DNA of 64,000 bases. Source: Nipponacmea schrenckii. Lineage: Eukaryota; Mollusca; Gastropoda; Lottiidae. Positions within the stretch are counted from its first letter, which is position 1. Each line of letters begins with the position of its first letter. The position numbers and the translations under genes were made by a program. Location of the stretch: positions 19,331,106-19,395,105 of the forward strand of contig JAUJPP010000005.1 of NCBI GenBank assembly GCA_030562195.1. The letters are read 5' to 3'. A model generated the notes under the pieces. The model saw only the letters and a list, made by a program, of their open reading frames with translations. It was not told where the DNA came from and did no database searches. Shown here piece after piece: positions 12,101-24,100 of this stretch.

Positions 12101-15100
12101 TAAAACCTTCAAAATGCAGCTCAATTCCTACACCCTACTTACTAAAACAACAATTATTTTGAATTTTTTAACATCACAAATAATAATGGGATAATGGGTA
12201 TGACTTGGACACCTGTGACGCTATTGTCACCACAAGGATCTTAGATATGCTATCTAGCGGTAGATATGTTATACTATAACTGACAGGAATTCCAGAATTG
12301 GATCTTCACGGGTACTAGGGTAGGGCTAGTTGGGAGGTGAAAGAGCCCTCCCTCCTCAACCCCGGGTGATATTTCAGAGGGATCAGGTGATTTGATATTA
12401 ACCACATGTGACGAGACCAATTGTAAATATGGCGGAAAATGTGTCCAAGACAACGATGGTGATGGTATTTGTTATTGTCATGACAACTGTGATGCTCTCA
12501 GGTGGGTCGACTCAAATTTCAAACTGTTTTTATTTGAAATGAACATTATTAAGATCAATCATTCAGCTTATAATATCAAAATGATATCACATTTGTAGGG
12601 ATACTGCGTTTTAGAAAGAACATAAAATTTAGAAATTGGCCAATAAGAGCATATATTCATCCGTAGATATACCTGTTGTCATAAATAACATAAAAAAATA
12701 TTTTATCTAAAAAGATTAATTCAATAAATTAATGAAGCGTTTTTCAAAAAATGTTTTATTTTTTAGTTTTGTGAGTTTTCCATATTTTCAGGGATTTTGT
12801 TACTTTATGACACTAGATTTGTTCTCTAATGAATATATACTCATATTGACCATTCATGAGAACTAAAATTTTATGTTCATGCTCTTTAATGCTGATATCA
12901 ATGTCAAGCTAATAAGAGATGTAATACATTGAAATCATAAGGATAATCCTTTTAGCACTTATCTAAAAGAATCTATTTGTAGACTAGAGAAATTAGAATG
13001 ATATAATAATGGAATGATAAAATTTGACTATTCTAGAGCACCAGTCTGTGGTTCCGATGGTAGAAACTACGGTAATGAATGTCAGCTGAAGTATGAATCT
13101 TGTCGTCAACAGAAAGAAATCTCCATTTTACCTGACGACAACTGCGATGGTTAGAATTAATTTATTTGTCCTCTTTTAGACTTTAAATGAAATATAATTA
13201 AATGGAGGTTAATATCCTGCTTGTCTTTAATCAGTACAAACAGTGATGTGTAGTTTGTGAAATTTTGCCAAAATAGTAACTTTATCCCACCCCCAACGAA
13301 ACGTTCTCCAAATTTTTTGATATATAGGTTGAATTTTTTTTTTTTTTTTTTGGATTCGGTATTCATTATTTAATTTCTATTTGATCTAGATATGGGTGAA
13401 GAGGAACCTTGTGATGGATTGCCGCCCTTGGTTGATCCTAAAACTGGGAATGATTTTGACTGTAAAAAGAACAATATCTGTCCAGGAGGGAGCTATTGTC
13501 ATCGTGGCTCATTCTTCGCTAAATGTTGCCCGGAAGGTAAAGACTGATTCTGTCAATTCGGAAATTCTGGGGCTTCTTTCTCAAAAACCATTCTTAGATA
13601 AAATCCAGGGTTTAAGAAATACAGTAATCTGATTGGAATATTACTCTTAATTTAAAATCAAATTTAATGATTGACATTTCAGATTAGTGGAGCACTAAAT
13701 CCTCTTTTTTCAAAAATAAAGCCAATTTACTTCAACTAGAAATAGTTCATTTTTTTTCATTTTTCAAATCAAATTCCCCAAATCAAATTATATCTTGTTT
13801 TTTAAAATTTTTTTCAGAAAAACAGATTAAACTCTGTTCCGATACTAAATATGGATGTTGTCAGGATGGAAAGACTGTTGCTCCAGGTCCAAGTAGATCT
13901 GGATGTCCAGGTACGGAACGGAGAAAAGCTTCCAGTCTGATTTTGCTTCTGTATTGCTGCTTTCGAAAGCTGGAGGCCAGAAGCTGCTCTTTCTAAATCA
14001 GCGTTTTGTGCTTGGAATATTGAAGTTTGTTGGAAGCAATGTATAATGCTTGTATAAAACGCTGCTATTATAGCTAACAAGGGGAGGAATATTCGAAAAC
14101 ATGGGTTTACCATATATGGTCGGAAGAGAGTTTGAATATAGTTTGACTGGCCCGTTTAATGCTATGGTACATGTACTTCCTTTGCGTCAAAATAACTGAA
14201 AAAGTAATACTAGAGTATAAACAAAAATGCTGCATTTGTCTGTAAATTGCTGACTCATTATTGAAAGCAATATAACAAACTTGACCCCCAAATAATCCAA
14301 AATGGCTGCCTGCCCAAAATATTTCTGTGTTTTGATGTTGGCTTATGTTGCCACCAGCATGAACAATGTTGTACCGTAGTTTTAATTTAGTTTTAAAAAT
14401 AGCATGATTTTGGTTTATTTATTATAATTTTTAGATAGAATTTAATTTTCTTAACGCATGATAAAATGATCATTTAATCATGAATTTTTTCCAGCCATTT
14501 TTAATGATTTGATTTTCCAGCAAAACTTGAAAATTATTCAATATTTCTGAAGAAAGTTAGAATGGATAGTCAATGTTAAAACAAAATTCTTTTTATTTGA
14601 GATTACTTAATTCTGAAATAAGAGAAATTATGTCTACAGTCTGAGACAATAAAATTCATGTCCAATGACATTGGATTATTATTTTGTTTTAGAATACTGC
14701 CATTGTAATGTTCTTGGTTCTTATGGATCAAGTTGTGACCCCCAAACACGTCAATGTACTTGTAAGCCTGGAGTAGGTGGACTACGCTGTGATAGATGTC
14801 AGCCTGGATATTGGGGACTACATAAAATCATCGAGATGGGCAATCAAGGATGTATTCGTAAGTTTTAAAAAATTTCTTTACTCAAACAGACAACAGGGTT
14901 GCTTTGATGACAGGACCTGTACATTTTCTTATGGAACGTGAAGCACTTTTACATCTGGTATTGTGCAATACACATGTCTTGGAAGGAGTTTTACTAGCTG
15001 ATAATATTTGTGTTATTTTTTATCGCGTTCCTATTTTCAATTTTAGTTTGGATAGAACATTTAAATGATAACACTTGAAATTTAGTAATACACAATCTTG

Positions 15101-18100
15101 TAAAATTCTTCTAGTTTAGTAGTCTCTACCAGTGCTTCTATAAGAGGGTATACCCTTAAGACCTAGGATGTACAACTCTTACCATATAATTCCGAGTATA
15201 ATGCACAGGTTTATACTCTAAAACGGGCCCAACAAAGAGGGGGTGCCCTCTATATACAGTTAAAAAAAAATTGAGTATTTTTTCCCAACGAAAATGCCGC
15301 AAATCGATGTTGAGGATCCGCCATTCTGTCTACCTTCATCGACATTTGCTGTAAAATTGATTTGTATAAAAGATCGAATTAATCGGCTCAATATGAATAT
15401 TATCTATTAGGGAAATGATTATTATGAAATATGATATCTATTTCAGCATGTGGATGTGATTATTATGGTTCTATAAGAGATGATTGTGATCAGATGACAG
15501 GACGGTGTATGTGTAAAACTTCTATTAATGGAATGAAATGTAATTTGTGTAGTGACGGAAATCAACTGGGACCATTAGGTTGTGAAGGTAAGTTTTGTCG
15601 TCATGTAAATAACACACTTCATCGTAACAGGAAAAATAGCAAGTGAGAACAGAGAACTATTTGTCAAGTCAATTCTTAATAGGAAATTACCACAGAATAA
15701 GTGAAGGCTATAGCTAAGTCAGAGCTTTAAAATTTGTAGTAATTTGCTTGGTTTATATGACAGATTAATGGTTTCTTAAAAACTCCATATTATATTAAAA
15801 AAAAACTAAGTTGATAGGTTTATACTACGTTTGACATGTGATCCTGTTGTCTTCAGGTACATAATGGTTGTCATGTGATCAATGCGTGCAAGTTTAGTAA
15901 ATTTCAATAATAAGTTGTTTTTTATCACTATTTTCTGTAGTCAGTCAGTTTTCAGTGAAATTTCTTAAAGCCTGAGGGAACTTCACTGAACTGTTTAAAA
16001 CGGACTAGTTTTTTGGATGGTCAATAAACCGAGGCCTCTTGTTCTACAGGTTGTGTACGTTATAGATCTCTTGACAGGTCGCTATTGTAAAAAAAAAATA
16101 GGCTTATTCCGCTGTCTTGGTAAAGTTTCCCTCATTGCACACTGCATGGCATTGCCCGTCTTCATTATCCCATTAGGTGCAGAAGAGTAGGACGTATAGC
16201 TTCATTTCATTTTCATGAAACAAATGGTGGCAATGGGTTTTTTATCTCAGTCAGCATGTGAAGTCCTTATGATAATGAAAAGCTCACCTTTTATCATTAT
16301 TCCTGACAATTTATCAGTGTTCAAGGGATTAATTACATGATTCTCAATTTCAGATGAAAACCCTCCAAAATCTTGTAGAGACATGGTGTGCAAGTTTGGA
16401 GCTATCTGCGAGGAGAGTCATGGTCGACCAGAATGTGTCTGTGATCAGATGTGTGATGAAAGTGAGGCTAGACGTGATATAGTATGTGGGACAGACGGAC
16501 AGAATTACGGATCAGAATGTCAATTAGAGATGTTTGGATGCCGTCTGCAGAAAGATATCACTGTTGCATACAGAGGGCCTTGTAGAGGTGGGTTAGGGAT
16601 TGCATTCCGAAAACAATTTTATCATATAAATACTCCTGAGTTTTATTGAAAACATGTTTAACAATTTACATTATCATCTTCAGTTGAAAACAAAACGTAA
16701 TGTTTGATTCATGTAGCATTTCATTTATCAATATTTTGATTTTAATTGCAGCTGCACCATCACCAAGAACAACAGCTCCACCTTTATCTACAGCTAGGGC
16801 AAGGAAGACAACTCGACATATTCACTCAGGACAGGGTGAGAATTATTCTCCACCTAAAGTACAGGGAACAGAACGTCCTCTGATTAGTGACTCTAAAGGA
16901 GAATGTGGTAAGTATTGAGGTGTCATTTTTAAAAAAAAGAAAAAGGGAAATCTTTTTGAGTTGTTTTTACTCTTGTTAAAACTGTCGCTGCCTTTAAAAT
17001 TTTCAAAATTATTTATTACGTCATTTGCTTGGTTACATTGAGCAAAGAACCACTGTGGGTTATAGACATGATCAGCGTGTGAAAGTCAGATGACCTTGAA
17101 TAATTCATCTTCACTCATAAATCCAGCTGTAAATGGGTATGGATAATCTGGGAGGTTAGGCCAAGGACCAGCTGCTAGAAAGGAATCTGTGAACCTAAGA
17201 GGATACCCTTTTAAAATATAGCTGTTTCTTTCTTTTTTGTTTGTTTCACCTTCAACTATAGAAATGGCGCGTGATGTTGAATAAATATCCAACAAACTTT
17301 GTTTTTTACAGGACCAGAAGGTAATATAGATGAACTGTGTGTATCAGATGTAGATTGTTGTGTTTCCAACTCTAGCTGTCGGCAAGGATTGTGTCAATGT
17401 TTTGATCAATTTGTTCCCTCCATTGACAACAGACAATGTATCGGTAAGTTTTCTTACTAATCTTAAGCTATGCACATGTCATTTTAACTCCAATCTGATT
17501 GATCTGTTTCAAATGTAAGAATTGATTTCAAATTTAATCTTTTTGACTAATCACAAGCTTGTTGTCATGTGATTCAATTCCTGAAATCTGATTGGATACT
17601 AGACTGGCTGTATAAAAATTCAACCAATCAGGTGCATGATATTTTGCATTTCCTAAAATCTAGTTCTTTATTGGTTAAAGTTATGTGTAGCCATTACTTG
17701 ATTTGCATTTTAACTAAAGGGATGTCTTCAAATTTTGTTAGTTTTATTTGACAAAATTCCGATTAAAATACTCCCTCAAGCACCTTTAGAGAAATGTAGC
17801 CCTTAAGCTTTCTCCATTGTGAAGCTTTACAGTTACTAGTCTGAAAATAAACCTTGCTTTACCTGAAATGTATTTCAATGTTCAACCCCAAAACTTTTCA
17901 GCCTACCCAGCATTTTCTCCAGCTTTTTATACTCTCTCTTTTAAAACAATTTTTTCTCCCATGGAACACAAAGGAATATTCATTACAACAAAAATATGTG
18001 CAACTTTGCATGGCTGCATTTTTGAAAATTCTTTGCTCTGGTAAAAGGTATAAGTTTGCTTAGATGAAAAAGGCTTGGCAAGTTGCAAAGTGCTGCACTC

Positions 18101-21100
18101 TTTGCTTTAGTACAGTTTGGACAAGGCTGAATTTTCTGTAATTTATGATGTGAGCCCTTAATTCACATACAAAAGGAGATATCACTTAAGTAACATAATG
18201 CAATTTAACTCTAACAATGTTTCCACAAAAATTACACGTGCACTAGATCAATTTGCACTTAGGCCATGAAAAGAAAATATCGGTTTGATTTTTTTTTTAT
18301 TTCTCAAAATGACCTCCCCCTAATCAAAATAAAAAGCATAATATTTAGACATTATTAAAAGTGGGCAGCTTTTTTTTTTTTATATAAAACTAAGCCTAAA
18401 AATGGATGAATGGTAGGGACAGTCTTATAATAATAATAATAATAATAATAAACTCTTTATTTTACATGGGTCAGAATTAGGCCCAATACACAAGGACATG
18501 GTCTCGCCAGTAAACATCTTCACTTCGTAACCGCATTAAGCGGGTCACCGTCTTCCACATCTCTGGCACGACGCCGAGCTCAGCTAGTTTCCACATGAAT
18601 TCTCGGTGGTTTCTTTCAATAACACATTTACTTTAGAAGTTTTTTCCGCTGGAACAATTGTCCAGGGTCATGTAGCAACCCCCTTTTCTGTCAAAACCGA
18701 TGTCAACGGTGTCATAAATTATTCAGAAAATTTCAAATCATCTCAAATCGTCTAGAAATTTTTTCTCACACTGTGGCGAATGACCTTGAACCCTTATGAT
18801 AAGGGAGATAACCACACCACCTCTACAGGTCGTACAAAATGCTTCACAATGGGCCAGATTGTCCAACTAAATATTTAGTCATGCCGAAATCGGCACTCAA
18901 ACTAATTTCTGTTTAAATTAAACTAACAAACATCTGGAAATCACTCCGGCTAAATTACGATTATTTCCCAAATCGTGTAAATCCCCGTTAAAGAGTAGCA
19001 ACGACCTGGATTATCGAGGCTAGTAATGTAAAGCAGTCACCAGAAATACACAAAGATGGCGTATTGCTGTTATTTATGAAGTTCGTAAAAGAAGACAAAA
19101 ATAAAGACGCGAAATTAAAAAATATAGCTTCTCATACTATCATACCCAACCGAAAGTGGCAAGATGTGTCTCAGTTCAAGAATAAGCAGCTTTTTATTGA
19201 TTGCAAAGATGATGCGGGCGGGCGACGTATTTTTATTTTTATTTGAAGCGGGAGGTTTTTGCCGGTGCGGCGGTGCCTGAGAATCAAGACACTTTTTTTT
19301 TGTGGCCTTATAGCTACTGAAGGCCCAATTCAGATGTCTGAGTCAAAGTTTAGCCATATCTTGCTGAATGGTTAAAATTAATTCATCACTAGATCAATCT
19401 CATGCAAACCTTAGCTTCTGGTGATCCAGGTAAAGGCATTGTTACGAATTTTCTAAATCTGGGACACTGATAGCATCAATATTCTATCATTCTAATATAT
19501 TAAGTCAGACGTCTGTGTTTCATGCAAATCTACAAAAACATATGCTTGAATTCCTTTGCTATTGGTACCAGTAATGTTATCAAACACTGAAATTGCAAGA
19601 ATCACAGACATCTGATTGAAAATTAGAACGATGAAAATCAGACTCTCCTATTCACAAAAAAAATAGCAAAATCTCTTTAAATTGCTTTAAATCCAACACA
19701 GTTAAGATTTTGCAGCCAAAGTATTTAGCTAATTGGTGATTGGGTTAGAACCAGATCTCATGCTAGAATTTATTTTTTGTGTAGAAGTGATACCAGCCAA
19801 GCCTCCTGCCTCACTAACCAACCCCCCTAACGAAGATGCCTGTACCAATGATCCATGTTATAATGCCGGCACATGTCAACTTGATAATTCTCTAGGTTTC
19901 CGATGCTTATGTCCCCTTGGTAAAACGGGAACGCTTTGCAAAGACAGTAAGTATAAACCGTGTTTCCACTGAGAATTGTAAAGCAAACTTAAAATGGAGG
20001 CTCAGTTCCCGAAAGTAACAGTTCATTAATTTTCCCAGTGAAACAGTTATTTTGAAAAACATTGGGAATACTTTTGATTTTTTTCACCATTTATTATATT
20101 ATTAATGATTGCACATCAACATTATAGAATTTTTAAATATATTGATGCACTCTACATAAATTGGTTTTGGGGAAAATGTGTGATTTTTGCTTTGCTTTTG
20201 CTGCTATTTTGTTATGCTTACGTTTATTGCTCTTTTTTGTTTGATTATCTTTCTAGGGTATATTCAAGCCTTATTTCATTTTTGTTCCTTATTTTTCAAT
20301 TCTCTTTCTTTGGTCAAAATGTCTGCATTTCCAAACTAGAATTTTGACCTTTGACCTTTTACCTTTTACAGATGTTCTCTTTGACATTCCGTCATTCAGT
20401 GGAAAATCATTCCTGAAAGTTCCAAAGATTGCTGGTGCCAGTAAAGACCTTAAAATTGAGATGGTGTTCCACACCTTAAATCGTGACGGTATTTTATTGT
20501 ACAATTCCCAAAAACCCGACGGTTCAGGAGATTATGTTTCTTTATCGGTCAAAGATGGCCATATTGAATTTAGGTGAGTGACAAAATTTGGAAATTTTAT
20601 TTGGATTTAGCCCTCTCGTTAGGGTCTGGCCCACAGCGCCTGGGTCCGGGCTAGTGAGAATTAAGTAATACTAGTTGCCCTCTCTCAAAACCTTCCTCAG
20701 AAGAGATTAATTAAATTACAAAAATAAAAAGAGAACATTTTGATAGGGAGTTTGGCCCCTCACAAATTGTCAGAAATACATTCTCCTCGGGGATTGGGAG
20801 ACTCAAGACAGAAATTAAGCACCCCAGCACCAGTCAGTCCTGGCAATTGGGCTGCCTTAGATTATCTAACTTACTATAACTATGATGTGCTGCCTTACGA
20901 AATTATATTAATCTTATTTTGGTTGTTGCTGTTTAATTGCAGTAGCACAAGCTGGGTAGAGATGCAGGTCTCAGTGACATGGAAAGAACATCTTACTGTT
21001 TGATGAGACAATAAGGTCTTTCTTGTGTGGAGACTAGGGTTGGCTCAGCCACTCTGATAACTAAATTTAACACAACAATCCACCCTCCACCTCCTCCCCT

Positions 21101-24100
21101 CAATGATTGAAAGTCAAAAATGGAGTAGGCTCATATCATTGAAAAAGTGTTTTGAATGTGCAAGCTAGACATTAGTATAATTCTTGAACTTAACAGCCTG
21201 GCAAAAATGAAAGTGGAGTCAAAACTTAGCAACCTATAACCTGAATCTGAAAATATATTTGTACTTGATACCATGACCTATATTTGTTTTGAAATATAGT
21301 ATTTGATAAATTTTGATGCAGTACAAATATATATGTAAAAAACATGAAATTCTTTTTCTTTTAGATATGATCTAGGAGGTGGGGAAGCCACATTACGATC
21401 AAGAAACCCAATCTCAGTCCAGAAAACTCACCGAGTTGTTGCCAGGAGAACCAATGAGGAAGGGATTCTGATTGTAGATACAGAATTACCGGTCAATGGG
21501 GCCAGTATAGCCAGCCACACATCACTAAATCTAAAAGATCCTCTCTATCTCGGTTTCATTCCCAATGCAGCAGAATTGTGAGTATATTATTAAATTACTC
21601 TCATTGTACACTGCATGGCGTTGCCTTTTCTCATTAACCTTGACACATTCAGAATGGTGGGATATAAAACTGATTTCTACAATGATTATAGTCAGACAAG
21701 TTACCCTCATTGTTCACTGCATGGCGTTGCAATGGTAGGATGTACACACACATAATTATAATCTGTTTTTAAATTGCAAAGTTTCTGTTGAGATTAAAAA
21801 ATGTTTTTGTAACTGTTTCAGCGTGTATGAGAGAATCGGTGTAGATCTAGGTCTAGTGGGCTGTATTCATTCATTTAAAGGTGGCAATGAGGTGGACTTT
21901 AAAGAATACAATTTAAAATATACCGCAAGTGGTACCACAGATATAGAAAGTGCTGCTGATGTCAGTAAGTTATTTATTTGTAGTCAAACACATTAAATCA
22001 GCCAGAAATATATAGAGAAAGGTCTATTGTATTAAAGTTGTACGTCAAAATCGAGAAGAGAAAGAGAAGGAAAATGCCTCTGGCCTTGCAAAATTTGCCT
22101 CATGACAATGTGTGGTGTTGCTGGTCTTCATTAACCCATAAGGTGCAAAAGAGTAAGACATAAAACTCCATTCATTTCATCTATGAACTGTTAATATGGG
22201 ACAGATTTTTAAAAGATACTTGAAAATATAGATTCTTTGATAGTTTGAAATCTGTACTGTAGTGAGCAGAAAATTTATATTAGAAATATGCACTGATGAT
22301 TATTGTATTGTAACATTAAGTCAACAGTCTGCAGCCTGAAATGCACTTTAATGAAATAAGACTTATTTGTAACTTATTTTACTAGGTGAATGTGGTAACA
22401 ACCCATGTAAAAGCATGCCGTGTCATAATGGAGCTACATGTATTATGCTAGATACTGTTAATTATCAATGTTTATGTCAGGAAGGCTATAGAGGTTAGTG
22501 ATATATTCCATACTTTATAGTGATATCAGCCCCAAAATATGTAAATTTACCATTCACAATACCACATATAACTAAAATGGAAAGGAAAAAATGTATGTAA
22601 GAGTCTACAAACAAATTTGGAATGGAAAGCCTAATGTTAACATGTAATATTATGGTCTTAGAATATCAAGTTATCAAGAGTTACTTCCCTTTGGAGATTA
22701 GTTCAAATGGCCTTGGTATATCTGTTATGTTGGAAATTTTCCTAAAGTGTAACTGAATTGTAAAAACAATGCACAGAATTTTGAAGCTTGTTTTCAAAGA
22801 ATACTGAATTGAAAAGATCTGTTAATATTTCAATGGTATTCTATATAAGGTCATTTGATAGGTTATAGTCTTTCTATTGACTATGGCTAGGCTACTGCAA
22901 AGTTGTAGGGCCTATAACTAGTATAAGTTCTTTTGTTGGCTATTTCAGTTGACTTAGCTGTAAATGATTTAAAGATAACCTGTAAAAAGTATTTGCCATG
23001 AATTAGCTGAGATTAAATGTATGATGTGTTGGTTTATATTTTTAGGTTTGAATTGTGAAGAGTTGACAGATCCATGTGCCAGTCAGCCATGTCAGTATGG
23101 AGGAACTTGTGAACGGTTCTTGGAAGAAGACACATTCTATTGTACTTGTCCTGAAGGTAGAATGGGACTACGGTGTGAGAAAGGTGAGGCAACAATGACA
23201 TTTTTTGTAGGCATGGGAAGAAAAGAAGGGATGGGATGGTTAAGGCTTGTACCAATCTATTTCGTATCATTTGTTTTTTAACAGAAATTTTGTTATCAGA
23301 GGAAAATATCAGCATGTGAAAATCTTTTCTTCTGTATTCCCTGCTTTTTTTGGCTCCATATTTAGCTCTTGTAAGTTCTGATTGTCATAGAAGAATTTAT
23401 TTTATGTTACAAATTGTACCGTATTCATTTGTGAAGTTTAGTATTTATGGAAAATGTTATTTGAAGAAAATTAAGGGTAAATGAAGAAACTGTTTTAATT
23501 TTTCAGAAGCATTAAAGAGAGTATTTGTACCACAGTTTGCAGGAGATTCTTACATGAAAATACCACTAGATGATAATGTGGGAAAACAGTTATCTATAGA
23601 AGTTTGGTTTAGAGCGACAAAACCTAATGGTAAGTTATAGGCCTCATTCTTGAAAAGATTTTGTAAAAAAAATAGGCCCTATTTCCTATTGGTCACTTCC
23701 TCTGTGAACTACAGGCTGTGCATGTTACAGATCCCTTGACAACTGAAATTGCAAAATCGAGTAGGCTAATGCTGCTGTACTGGCAAAATTTCCCTCATTG
23801 CACACTGTATGGTGTTGCCGCCTGTCTTCATTAGCCCAATTCTTTTTCTACTAGTTATTAAACCAATGCTAATCAATTCCTTTTGAATTGAAATGAGTAT
23901 TTGATTCATAGAACACAAGATGTTAAACATGTTGTCAGATCGTAAATCACAAAAGGAGTAGCCAAGAGGGAATAAAAATGAAACTAGATGTAGATGAGAA
24001 ATTGTCTTGTGAATTAATGTTGTGTTTATTTTCAGGTGTTCTGTTTTTTGCCAGTCAGTTTCTGGGAGGACTGGGTGATTTTATATCATTAAATCTGGTG

